Virus record (IMG/VR): IMGVR_UViG_3300038309_000159 | Location: 1 to 35,714 of that record | DNA: 35,714 bases | Source: a virus | Direction: 5' to 3' (one strand) | Notes under the pieces: generated by a model | The model's database searches: none | Told to the model about the DNA's origin: nothing | Seen by the model: the letters and a program-made list of their open reading frames with translations, nothing else | Made by a program: the position numbers and the translations under genes | Part shown: positions 21,384-28,227 of the stretch, piece after piece | Layout of the letters: every line of letters starts with the position of its first letter | Numbering within the stretch: the first letter of the stretch is position 1

Positions 21384-21893
21384 CTAGAAAGAAGACGGTG
21401 GGAGCAGAAGCGTGATCTCATGCCGACCCAGTAAGCTCCGTGCTTTCATGAGTTGACGCGGTGCGTTCTGTGATGCATGAGTACGGAACCACACCTGAGT
21501 CTTCTCGAGGGCAACGTGTAGTAGATCAAGGTCGGTTGGACTTAATGAATTCAGGTAGTAGATCACTAACCCGTACCTCGTGAAGTCAACCTCTTCGCGA
21601 TGACGGCGTAGGAAAGCGGGTGTCATCGTCGTCTGGGACGCGAACCACGCTTGTTGCTGGGGGTTAAGCCATTTCAGCGCATCGGCTTGGAGAGCGCGCC
21701 ATAACGGCTTGGGTAGGATGAACAACGTCTCAACGCCAAGTAACGACGCTGCCAGAAGCTGCATCGTTGTGAACCCGAAGCCGGACCGGTTAGAAATCAG
21801 TACATGACGCGATTGCGCGGCCAGCAGAGCTGCCCTGGCCCATAGCGGAGAGCTATGGGCTGAGGTGACAGAAGGAAGATGTAAGACCTTCAT
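21384..21893 (-). CDS. Possible degenerate SF2 helicase-like domain
   Basis: 169 residues with AGGAG before ATG 21893. RSGFGFTTMQLLAASLL (about 36-52) resembles a Walker A helix in which the essential Lys is replaced (GFGFTT for GxGKT). ETLFILPKPLW follows where motif Ia would be, and YGLVIYYLNSL is at the place of motif II without the DExH acids. The order matches the N-terminal lobe of the helicase at 13566-15056. I infer an ATPase-dead relative, with an unrecognised family as the alternative. The C-terminus (LLGRHEITLLLPPS) would be a closing strand. Confidence 0.6.
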   Translation of the reverse strand: MKVLHLPSVTSAHSSPLWARAALLAAQSRHVLISNRSGFGFTTMQLLAASLLGVETLFILPKPLWRALQADALKWLNPQQQAWFASQTTMTPAFLRRHREEVDFTRYGLVIYYLNSLSPTDLDLLHVALEKTQVWFRTHASQNAPRQLMKARSLLGRHEITLLLPPSSF

Positions 21894-21902
21894 GGCCAGC
21901 TC

Positions 21903-22880
21903 CTACAGTGCCAGCGCACGAGCCAACGCTTCGCTCTTCAGGGCGTCACCCTTTCCGAACCAAGCGTTGGTGAGACGATGACTGTCAGAGGTAGCTCGTG
22001 CGTGGTGGTCGACGTACTCGGTAACCGCGTTCACCAAACCCCACGCGCTGCCGTCACTGCCGTCCAGCAAGCTGCCACGCCCCGCACCGCGATAAAGGTT
22101 CATGATCTCCTTAAAGGGGCGTGAAGCGGCAACGTCCTTCTTGAAGACGGTTTTGGTATCACTCAGCAGCTCACCCACGAAACTACGTGCGGTGATCTCA
22201 TCAAGAGGTTTCGCAGCCAGCTGGCGGGCGTCTCGCATGAAGGACGCAAACGCTCCACGGGCCAGACCTAAATCATCTTTCACGCGGTCGGCGTTGAACC
22301 GTGAGGTATGGCGAATGATCACCTCACGACGACGGTCCTTGAGCGCCATGCTGAGGGTGTTGTTGCAAACTACCCGCACGGTCGTAAAGCGCGCTGTGGT
22401 GGCAAGGGTACCGTCGCAGGAGGTACTCAGAAGCAGGTAGCCACCGACCTTGTCGTCTCCCACGACCACGGCTTCCTCACCGATCGCGGCCAACGCCCAA
22501 AACCGCCGACCGTCAAAGAGGGTACCGGCAGTCGTCAGCTGGAAACCGTTGGCCTCAGTGAGATCACGGAAGAACTCCAACACCTCACCCGGTTGAACGA
22601 TCTTATATTTCTTCGAGACGATGCCCAGCGGCTGGCGGTTGTCAGACCGGAAGAGGACGTGTTGCTCAGGAAGGGTTTGGAGCTGTAAATCATCTGGGTT
22701 ACGACTGGTGGCGTAGCGCACCACCCCACGCAGCACCGTCCAGTCCATCCCGGCTGCCTGCTTCCAGGTTTCAATATTCGCTCCCGGGCGGAGCGCCTGG
22801 CCCAGTCCGTGCCAGGGCTTTTCGCCTACGTAAGCGTGCTCGGCAAAACCAGTTTCACGTATCGTCACGGCGGCAGTCAT
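21903..22880 (-). CDS. DUF932 / phage-plasmid-like protein
   Basis: 325 residues. WHGLGQAL near the N-terminus, GIVSKKYKIVQPGEVLEFF, a GGYLLLSTSCDGTLATTARFTTVRVVCNNTL-type core (around residues 145-175) and a C-terminal NAVTEYVDHHARATSDSHRLTNAWFG region are the features of DUF932 (TIGR03299) proteins. These are widespread in phages and plasmids, and no firm function is known. It is the first gene after promoter 22916-22944 and has GAGGAG 8 nt from its ATG. It probably leads the transcript that ends at 19566. Confidence 0.92.
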   Translation of the reverse strand: MTAAVTIRETGFAEHAYVGEKPWHGLGQALRPGANIETWKQAAGMDWTVLRGVVRYATSRNPDDLQLQTLPEQHVLFRSDNRQPLGIVSKKYKIVQPGEVLEFFRDLTEANGFQLTTAGTLFDGRRFWALAAIGEEAVVVGDDKVGGYLLLSTSCDGTLATTARFTTVRVVCNNTLSMALKDRRREVIIRHTSRFNADRVKDDLGLARGAFASFMRDARQLAAKPLDEITARSFVGELLSDTKTVFKKDVAASRPFKEIMNLYRGAGRGSLLDGSDGSAWGLVNAVTEYVDHHARATSDSHRLTNAWFGKGDALKSEALARALAL

Positions 22881-22915
22881 CGTTGAATCTCCTCAGCAAG
22901 TTGGTGTACCAGAGT

Positions 22916-22944
22916 ACTATAACCCGCTTGTCAGAAGATGTAAA
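22916..22944 (-). promoter_or_regulatory. Sigma70-type early promoter with CTTGCTGAGG leader
   Basis: -35 TTTACA (22939-22944), 17-nt spacer, -10 TATAGT (22916-22921), read leftward. CTTGCTGAGG lies at 22891-22900, 10 nt before ATG 22880. It is in the 89-nt gap after the small gene 22970-23149. Confidence 0.82.
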
Positions 22945-22969
22945 CAAATAGTTTTATGGACTGTTTTAC

Positions 22970-23149
22970 CTAACTTTTCATTGAGTTAGCGAGAGCTTCA
23001 AGGTTCTTTATCTTCGCCAGCTCCCACATCGCCTCCATCAGCGCCGCCTCAAGCTCCTTCCGTGAAAGCGGGTAGCTCATCTCCTTGGTACCGTATTCAG
23101 TTCCTTCGATCTGGGCCGCACCCGAGGGAAGTTGGTAGCGAATCGTCAT
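22970..23149 (-). CDS. Small hypothetical protein (59 aa)
   Basis: 59 residues from ATG 23149 to TAG at 22970-22972, with GAGG 5 nt before the start. The N-terminal half reads as strands (TIRYQLPSGAAQIEGTEYG), the C-terminal half as an amphipathic helix (KELEAALMEAMWELAKIKNL). It begins 12 nt after the stop of the upstream zinc-binding gene, so it fits the operon. Function is unknown. Confidence 0.75.
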   Translation of the reverse strand: MTIRYQLPSGAAQIEGTEYGTKEMSYPLSRKELEAALMEAMWELAKIKNLEALANSMKS

Positions 23150-23161
23150 ACGTACCTCGCG

Positions 23162-23392
23162 TTACGGGCAGCAAAATTGATCTTTGCCGCAGTAATGATA
23201 GTTGGGATCGAACTCAGTTGGATCGCACATGATAGGGCTACTCACACCACAACGACAGCACGGATAGCGCCAACCACCCTCGGCCGTAGGGTCCTCGATA
23301 CCCTCCTCCAGCAGCTCATGAGGTATCTCAGGTGAGGTGTCGGTTGCTACTGCCTGGCGAATCTCATCAGTCCACCGATCGAAGTCAGTCAT
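23162..23392 (-). CDS. Small Cys-rich, zinc-binding-like protein
   Basis: 76 residues from ATG 23392, overlapping the upstream stop as TGATG; a GTG lies at 23395. The C-terminal half has PCCRCG, MCDP, YCGKDQFCCP: seven cysteines, enough for one or two zinc sites. The N-terminus is acidic. No family is recognised. Coupling to the XRE regulator upstream suggests the same regulatory cluster. Confidence 0.7.
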   Translation of the reverse strand: MTDFDRWTDEIRQAVATDTSPEIPHELLEEGIEDPTAEGGWRYPCCRCGVSSPIMCDPTEFDPNYHYCGKDQFCCP

Positions 23393-23598
23393 CACGCCAA
23401 CTCCGCCGCTTTCAGCAGATCAACCTCCAGAACCTGGCAGAGCCGGTAAGCTTTCCGCAAGCTCAGGTGGACCACGCCGGTCTCAATGTGTGAGATCATT
23501 TTTGAGTGGATACCGGTACGTCTTGCCAACTCGTCTTGCGACCACCCTTTCCGCAGCCGGGCGTCACGAAAGAAGTTGCTAATAGGAGAACGTTTCAT
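23392..23598 (-). CDS. XRE-family helix-turn-helix regulator
   Basis: 68 residues, nearly all one Cro/C1-type HTH: FFRDARLRKGWSQDELARRT (helices 1-2), GIHSKMISHIETG (recognition helix and turn), then LSLRKAYRLCQVLEVDLLKA. It has no dimerisation or protease domain, so it resembles Cro-like or anti-repressor-controlled small regulators. It probably controls one or more of the TTTACA promoters. Dyads at 25609-25627 and 25636-25648 near the promoter of its own operon are candidate sites. GGAGG lies 9 nt before the ATG. Confidence 0.92.
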   Translation of the reverse strand: MKRSPISNFFRDARLRKGWSQDELARRTGIHSKMISHIETGVVHLSLRKAYRLCQVLEVDLLKAAELA

Positions 23599-23604
23599 CT
23601 TGGC

Positions 23605-24144
23605 CTACCTCCTCTCAAGATCTTGGTCACCCCACTGACAGGCGGCTTTTGATTCATCCAGGTTCCACATGGTACTTTCATCTTCACCGGCCTGGATGAT
23701 ACCAGTTGAAGCCGTCCGTCCAAACGCTTCAGTGCTTTCAATGAACCGGTGCGCTCGAATCAGGTGATGGCGCAATTTCTCCACCTCAGCCTCAAGCTCG
23801 GTTAGCCGTGTCCGAACCGGTTCAGCTCCGTGCCAGTCACCTGGCTCACCAGTTCCACCGGTTACCGCCTGGTAGCACTCCCACACAGTAGTACGTTGAG
23901 TTCTAGCTTCCTGGGCTTGGCACTGAACTTCTTGCATAAGGCAGTCGCACTTATCTTGAAGCCGACGTAGTTCCATGAGCCACCCGCGTGCGTCGCCCAA
24001 CTCGATCTTTAACAAACAGCCGGGAAGCGCGTCAGGGGTTGCGCCAAAATGATCCCGAGCACCTCCAACGGTGGTAAACACCTCTCCGCAGTGGAAGCAT
24101 TGCCAGCCTTCAAACTTGCAGCCGTGAAGCTGTGCGTTGGTCAT
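23605..24144 (-). CDS. C2H2-like zinc finger plus coiled-coil protein
   Basis: 179 residues from ATG 24144 (GGGAG at 8 nt). WQCFHCGEVF with a following ARDHFG and PGCLLK near residues 15-45 forms a single Cys2-His-Cys/His knuckle. From about residue 52 a long helical region (WLMELRRLQDKCDCLMQEVQ and VRTRLTELEAEVEKLRHHLI) is predicted to be a coiled coil. Similar short proteins are common in phages of beta- and gammaproteobacteria, without known role. Confidence 0.75.
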   Translation of the reverse strand: MTNAQLHGCKFEGWQCFHCGEVFTTVGGARDHFGATPDALPGCLLKIELGDARGWLMELRRLQDKCDCLMQEVQCQAQEARTQRTTVWECYQAVTGGTGEPGDWHGAEPVRTRLTELEAEVEKLRHHLIRAHRFIESTEAFGRTASTGIIQAGEDESTMWNLDESKAACQWGDQDLERR

Positions 24145-24146
24145 AA

Positions 24147-25304
24147 TCACTTCTCCCGCTCACCAGTCTCTGGATGAGTTAGCTTATAGGCGTAGTCGCA
24201 ACATTTTTGGTAATTTTCCAGCGCTTCTTCCACAGACGAAATACCTTCTTGAATATTTTTCAACCATTGAAGCCCAGCATACGAAACATCGGCCCACTCA
24301 TTAGCAATATGCCGCCATTCTTTAGCAGTTCTATCTCCCGGCAGAGGATCCGCTGCACTTTGTGCGGGCTGCGTGTGCTGCGGATGTGCCCCGAACAATT
24401 CATCTGCGCAGAAAGCGCCGAGATCAAGCTCAACAGCACCATCAACGTCGTCAAACGGTTGAGCCTGCATTGCACTCTGCGCTGGATGCGGGGCGGATTG
24501 GAGCATTGCATGCCAGTGCATAGAGATGCTTCCGCCTTCATATTCCATGAAGGATTCGAAAGAGCCATGATCGCAGTCTACTTCTTGAACCGCTCGATAC
24601 ATTGCTGGTGTAGGCTCTATCGGCACAAGCTTCCACCCACCCGGCACTTGCGCTGCACTCTGCGCGGGCTTCTCAAGCCACGTAACGCGCCCTAGATCCT
24701 CGCATGCAGCTATCTTGCCGTCTGGCGTGCGCACTACTACGCCAACGGTTTCGCCGAGCATGGAAGCCTTTTTCTGGCCAATGCTCCGCGCGGGCTGTGG
24801 AGGAATGTCATCCGCGATGTACCTACCGCATACCTCGTGCTGTTCATTGAATGTCACTTCAGATGAATCAACGCCGCGCTGGCAGTGGGCGCAGTACCAA
24901 CCTTTGAATTGCGTTGGAGCGGGCTGCGTGGCGGATTGGAGCAAAGCTTCAACTTGAGCGCGGGTATAGAGTTCAACCGTCTTTTCGCCAGGGCGACCCA
25001 TGTCCACCGAATAGGCTGGGGCGCTAATTTCTTGATGAGCAAAGCGTGAAATGTCAGACGGGAACATATAGGCCGCAGGTTCTATATTGCCCAGATCCGA
25101 CACCTGCACCGCGCTGGCTTGCGAGTCGCGCCATTGGCAGGCGGCTTGCCAAACTACCCACCTTTCCTGTCGAGCCTCTGCAAGTTCCAGCCAAACCCTA
25201 TCTGCCTCAGCAGCATAGAATCTTTCGTCATCTTCATCCCAATAGACAGCTTTGAACTCATCAGGAAATGCTTCCTCAAACGCCTTGCGCATATCGTCAG
25301 TCAT
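24147..25304 (-). CDS. Mosaic prophage-type protein with PAQSA linkers
   Basis: 385 residues built of short modules joined by PAQSA-type linkers (KPAQSAAQ, HPAQSAMQ, QPAQSAAD). The modules include an N-terminal helix (MRKAFEEAFPDEF), an ELYTRAQVEALLQSA unit, a zinc-ribbon-like GWYCAHCQRG, a GWKLVPIEPTPAMYRAV unit, and a C-terminal helix with two Cys. The GWKLVPIEPT module is a familiar building block of hypothetical proteins in prophages of Burkholderia, Pseudomonas and enterics. Base use looks different from its neighbours (few of the GGTACC/GTACC words seen elsewhere). Likely a recent acquisition; function unknown. Confidence 0.75.
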   Translation of the reverse strand: MTDDMRKAFEEAFPDEFKAVYWDEDDERFYAAEADRVWLELAEARQERWVVWQAACQWRDSQASAVQVSDLGNIEPAAYMFPSDISRFAHQEISAPAYSVDMGRPGEKTVELYTRAQVEALLQSATQPAPTQFKGWYCAHCQRGVDSSEVTFNEQHEVCGRYIADDIPPQPARSIGQKKASMLGETVGVVVRTPDGKIAACEDLGRVTWLEKPAQSAAQVPGGWKLVPIEPTPAMYRAVQEVDCDHGSFESFMEYEGGSISMHWHAMLQSAPHPAQSAMQAQPFDDVDGAVELDLGAFCADELFGAHPQHTQPAQSAADPLPGDRTAKEWRHIANEWADVSYAGLQWLKNIQEGISSVEEALENYQKCCDYAYKLTHPETGEREK

Positions 25305-25340
25305 TTTCCCATCACCTCTATAACTTTCTCAAAAGCTGGA

Positions 25341-25607
25341 TCAGGTAATATCTCGTTGCGAAGCATTGGATAGAAGTGCTGTTTCACCCAGGATGTCGAC
25401 CAAAGAGAGTTCGTTTTTGCAGGCGTACCACCCGCTCCATACCCAACTACCAGATCGGTCAAAAACCAGAAAATCACACGCCTTACAGGCTTCCCATTTA
25501 CCAAGACGCACATCCTGCTCCGGATTCGTCGCCAAGATTCGCTTATGCGTCGGCTCGTCCGGGATGTTCACCCGACGGATAAAGTCGCCTTCAGTTGGAA
25601 CGTACAT
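25341..25607 (-). CDS. Small protein with Cys pair, first gene of regulatory operon
   Basis: 88 residues from ATG 25607, with AGGTG inside a hairpin loop just upstream. RLGKWEACKACDFLVFDRSG carries a C-x-x-C, and WVWSGWYACKNELSLVDILG follows. The Trp/Cys-rich text looks like true coding sequence. A second frame (25301-25513) overlaps it and ends in ATGA with the next gene; this may be chance or a frameshifted C-terminus. No family is recognised. Confidence 0.65.
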   Translation of the reverse strand: MYVPTEGDFIRRVNIPDEPTHKRILATNPEQDVRLGKWEACKACDFLVFDRSGSWVWSGWYACKNELSLVDILGETALLSNASQRDIT

Positions 25608-25608
25608 G

Positions 25609-25627
25609 ATTATCACCTCTTGATAAT
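25609..25627 (-). promoter_or_regulatory. Hairpin with Shine-Dalgarno in its loop
   Basis: On the - strand ATTATCA-AGAGG-TGATAAT: a perfect 7-bp inverted repeat whose 5-nt loop is the Shine-Dalgarno for ATG 25607. It could be a protein-binding operator (HTH dyad size) or a translational control hairpin. Confidence 0.6.
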
Positions 25628-25635
25628 AGTCAGCT

Positions 25636-25648
25636 GGTCGAGTCGACC
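25636..25648. promoter_or_regulatory. GGTCGA-G-TCGACC palindrome downstream of promoter
   Basis: A perfect 6-bp dyad with one central base, located about 12 nt downstream of the -10 at 25661-25666. That is near +6 to +18 of the transcript. The position fits an operator for a small HTH repressor such as the one at 23392-23598. Confidence 0.4.
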
Positions 25649-25660
25649 TTCATGATTCTT

Positions 25661-25689
25661 ATCTTAGGCTGGTGAGATGATTTTGTAAA
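25661..25689 (-). promoter_or_regulatory. Sigma70-type early promoter
   Basis: -35 TTTACA (25684-25689), 17-nt spacer, -10 TAAGAT (25661-25666), read leftward. It should drive the regulatory cluster 25607 to 22970. The leader lacks CTTGCTGAGG and instead contains the two dyads at 25609-25648. Confidence 0.78.
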
Positions 25690-25701
25690 TAGATATTTGA
25701 A

Positions 25702-25728
25702 GTTCCCCACCTCATTGAGATGGGGAAC
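25702..25728 (-). terminator. Hairpin after the AAA+ ATPase gene
   Basis: GTTCCCCA (25702-25709) pairs with TGGGGAAC (25721-25728), with a further CTC/GAG pair inside. It starts 26 nt after the ATPase stop and directly before the next promoter. The U-tract is weak (TTCAAAT), so termination may be partial. Confidence 0.55.
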
Positions 25729-25754
25729 CGGGTTCAACTTGCTACCGGTACGGC

Positions 25755-27179
25755 TTAACCGAGTTTCACCGTGATCCCTGAGCTGCTGTTCTCCTCAACG
25801 GACTTATCCAGCATCTCACGGAGGAGGGAGTCGATCGTGGGCTTCTCGGCACCCTTCTCACTCTGGGCTTTCAACAGCGCCATCTGTGAGGTCATCGACC
25901 GGGCAGCTTCCAAAAGCGCCTCCTCGGAGATCATCCGGACGGCTTCACCTGGTGCCTGCAACCGCAGCTGCGCCAGCTTCGACCGCTTCGTTACCTCCGC
26001 GATCACCGCCGGAATGTTCCCGGCCAGCGCCTCACCCACCTCACTGAGATCCGTGTCGGGAGCCAGGGCGTCACCCATATAGAGACGCAGCAGCTTCTCA
26101 ACCGCCTCAGCATCGGGCGGCGTCACATCGATTACCGCGTCCAGGCGACCGGGGCGCAACATGGCGGCGTTGATGGCCGTCAGGTCGTTGGTTGTCAGCA
26201 CCACGATCACGTTCGTCGACTTGGTGTCCACGCCGTCGATGATGTTCAGGATGTCGTCCATCTCCACGCTGCGCTCGCCGTCCATCACCCGGTCAATGTC
26301 CTCGCAGAAGATCACGCAGGCTGGTGACTGGTACTGCTTGGCGAATTCCAGGGCGTCAGCCAGCTCATCCGCTCGCGGCACGTAGAGGTAGGTGATACCG
26401 GCCTCCACCGCCAGCTTCGAAGCCACCTTCGCCGCCATGGTCTTCCCGGTGCCGTAAGTTCCACCCAACAGCACACCCCGCTTGACCTCGATGCCGTTCT
26501 TCAGGCAGTCCGTGACGCGCTGGATGGGGGTGAAAAGGTTGGTCTCCACCGCCGCTTGCACGTCCCGCGAGTAAACCAGCATGGACGGGTCGATATCAGT
26601 TGTGTTGATGAACTTCGGTTCAGGCATCTCCAGCAGATCACCGTCGTCATCACGGAACCGCATCTTGATGGCCTGGCCACGGTAGATGCTGTTGGTTTTC
26701 AGCTCCTGGCGAATTTCGTTGAAGAGCGCTCGGACTGTTGCCTCGTCCTGGCGCAGGACGTCAGCGCTGATGGCAAACGTCACACGGCCATCTTTCCGTG
26801 ACGCGCCCGTTGAGACCGACCCCGTGATATTAGGCAGCGAGAACTTACCCCACGGCACGGACTTATGGACCCCGGGACGAACCTCCACGCCGATCATCTG
26901 CGGTTTGATCTTCCCAAAGAAGGTCTCCACGCCCTCAGCCGGTGACCACCCGTAACGACGGGTGAGCACGGTGTCCAGCGCGACAGCGCCGTCATACGGG
27001 AAGGCGTCGAAGACCTCTTGAAAGGAGACCTCCTCCTGCAAGAACGTCTTACGACGGTTCATCAGGTTAATGGCCGTATCCAGGTCCATTCCTTCCGGCA
27101 CGATCAGCTTCTCACCGTAGTGGACGACCTCGGCTACACCGATCGACTTGTTTTCAACTTCGCTCAATGATTTTGACAT
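25755..27179 (-). CDS. AAA+ ATPase (FtsH/CDC48-like ATPase module)
   Basis: 474 residues. The ATPase core spans about 200-390: Walker A GGTYGTGKT (239-247), Walker B VIFCEDID (289-296), sensor-1 Asn331 in LTTND, and the LRPGRLD second-region-of-homology with Arg342/Arg345. This is the classic AAA subgroup. The N-terminal 200 residues form a separate domain with no match I can name, and the C-terminus has the small helical lid plus an acidic tail. No protease domain is present, so it is a remodelling ATPase. It may act on replication or host proteins. GAGG lies 8 nt before the ATG. Confidence 0.9.
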   Translation of the reverse strand: MSKSLSEVENKSIGVAEVVHYGEKLIVPEGMDLDTAINLMNRRKTFLQEEVSFQEVFDAFPYDGAVALDTVLTRRYGWSPAEGVETFFGKIKPQMIGVEVRPGVHKSVPWGKFSLPNITGSVSTGASRKDGRVTFAISADVLRQDEATVRALFNEIRQELKTNSIYRGQAIKMRFRDDDGDLLEMPEPKFINTTDIDPSMLVYSRDVQAAVETNLFTPIQRVTDCLKNGIEVKRGVLLGGTYGTGKTMAAKVASKLAVEAGITYLYVPRADELADALEFAKQYQSPACVIFCEDIDRVMDGERSVEMDDILNIIDGVDTKSTNVIVVLTTNDLTAINAAMLRPGRLDAVIDVTPPDAEAVEKLLRLYMGDALAPDTDLSEVGEALAGNIPAVIAEVTKRSKLAQLRLQAPGEAVRMISEEALLEAARSMTSQMALLKAQSEKGAEKPTIDSLLREMLDKSVEENSSSGITVKLG

Positions 27180-27213
27180 GATTTTAACCTCAGTGGTTTA
27201 TGTAGTAGATCCT

Positions 27214-27233
27214 GATCGGTGGTCCCGCCGATC
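27214..27233. other. Compact hairpin upstream of the AAA+ gene
   Basis: GATCGGTGG (27214-27222) pairs with CCGCCGATC (27225-27233), 9 bp with one G-U pair. It has no U-tract. It lies in the 84-nt gap before the ATPase gene and could be an attenuating RNA hairpin or a protein site. Confidence 0.5.
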
Positions 27234-27263
27234 ACCGGGTAAGACTTCGTTCAACCGTAGATC

Positions 27264-27557
27264 TCAGTCAGCAGGTGGTGCGGTAGCCACCCAACGACCG
27301 CCCATCAGGTGCGCGCAGCCGCCAAAGCGAATCAACGTCTCAGTCCCGATATTGTTCTTCACGGCTCCACACTGTGAATCAAGGTAACTATAAGTCCTCA
27401 CTAGCTCGTCCTGGCACTCACTAAAGTGCAACAGCCGGTATGCCTTCCCGGTGGTTAAGTAACCTGCATTTACAGCAGAAACCGGTTCCTGCGGAGTTAC
27501 CCATCCCGTCGACGTCACTTCCCTCAGCTCCTGCTCAGTCAACTTATCACCCAACAT
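27264..27557 (-). CDS. Hypothetical protein
   Basis: 97 residues from ATG 27557, with a perfect AGGAGG at 6 nt; the frame opens at 27611. An acidic helix (KLTEQELREVTSTG) precedes beta-rich text with YLTTGKAYRLLHFSE and three cysteines. YLT-x-G-x-x-YRLL also occurs near the N-terminus of the protein at 33745-34584 (YLTNGRRYRLL), so the two may share a small fold. Function is unknown. It overlaps the upstream gene by 11 nt. Confidence 0.75.
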   Translation of the reverse strand: MLGDKLTEQELREVTSTGWVTPQEPVSAVNAGYLTTGKAYRLLHFSECQDELVRTYSYLDSQCGAVKNNIGTETLIRFGGCAHLMGGRWVATAPPAD

Positions 27558-28011
27558 GGTAAACCTCCTCTTTCGATAGTAAGCGGTACCCCACGATGTC
27601 GTCGGGTTCACCTGTCACTGACCAACTCCACGTCGGCGCGTCGGCGTCTTCGTAGGTCTGACCGTTTCGTAACAGCACCTGGTGGTCAACCCATTTCGGA
27701 ATCGGGCACGTGCCGCCGTACCACACCGTCCAACCCAGTCGAGGCAGGTGGCGTCGGTAAGCCCGCGTCTGCCACCAAAGTTCACGGGTCACGGTGGCGG
27801 TCGCCCAGTCCGACGCCGTTTTACCGGGGCAGAACGTATCCAACAAGCCTTGCGCCAACCACCGGTCAGGTAGTAACCGGCTCCGCTGACAGGGGCAGCT
27901 GCCGTCCTTCAAGGTAACGATCCCATCACGGTCCTGGTGGGCGTGGGTAGCGTACGGCGACCACACCCGCAACGACACCATAAGACCCAATAGGGTGATC
28001 TCAGCCGCCAC
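27547..28011 (-). CDS. Trp-rich hypothetical protein with N-terminal hydrophobic segment
   Basis: 154 residues if begun at GTG 28011, which has GGAG at 8 nt; TTG 28029 and ATG 27981 are other options. The first 15 residues are hydrophobic (AEITLLGLMVSL) and may anchor it in the membrane. DGSCPCQRSRLLPDRW and a C-terminal WSWSVTGEPDDIVGYRLLSK follow, with many Trp. No family is recognised. It lies in the early gene row before the AAA+ ATPase. Confidence 0.65.
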   Translation of the reverse strand: MAAEITLLGLMVSLRVWSPYATHAHQDRDGIVTLKDGSCPCQRSRLLPDRWLAQGLLDTFCPGKTASDWATATVTRELWWQTRAYRRHLPRLGWTVWYGGTCPIPKWVDHQVLLRNGQTYEDADAPTWSWSVTGEPDDIVGYRLLSKEEVYHVG

Positions 28012-28038
28012 GTCCAAAGCTCCGATCAAAGGTCCGCA

Positions 28039-28227
28039 TCAGGCCAACCCCGCTTGCCGTACCCAACCCGCTGCCGTCAGTGACCACGCTACCGTGGGCG
28101 CGGTCGCCACCACCCGTGACGCGTAGCCACTAGCTACCTGGCGCATACCAGGCGGAGGTGGATTCAAACTCCACTCCTGGATGCGGTGGAGCGCCCGATG
28201 CCATTCGGCAAGTGAGACCGGCTTCAT
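28039..28227 (-). CDS. Small protein sharing a domain with the 34972-35250 product
   Basis: 62 residues from ATG 28227, overlapping the upstream stop as ATGA. EWHRALHRIQEWSLNP, then VASGYASRVVATAPTVAW and WVRQAGLA align with the C-terminal 55 residues of the protein at 34972-35250 (AWREGLNRLRNW, VARGYAKRVIESAPSAYW, VAREAGL). The domain is helical with conserved Trp, Gly-Tyr-Ala and Ala-Pro. It is a duplicated early-gene module of unknown role. Confidence 0.7.
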   Translation of the reverse strand: MKPVSLAEWHRALHRIQEWSLNPPPPGMRQVASGYASRVVATAPTVAWSLTAAGWVRQAGLA

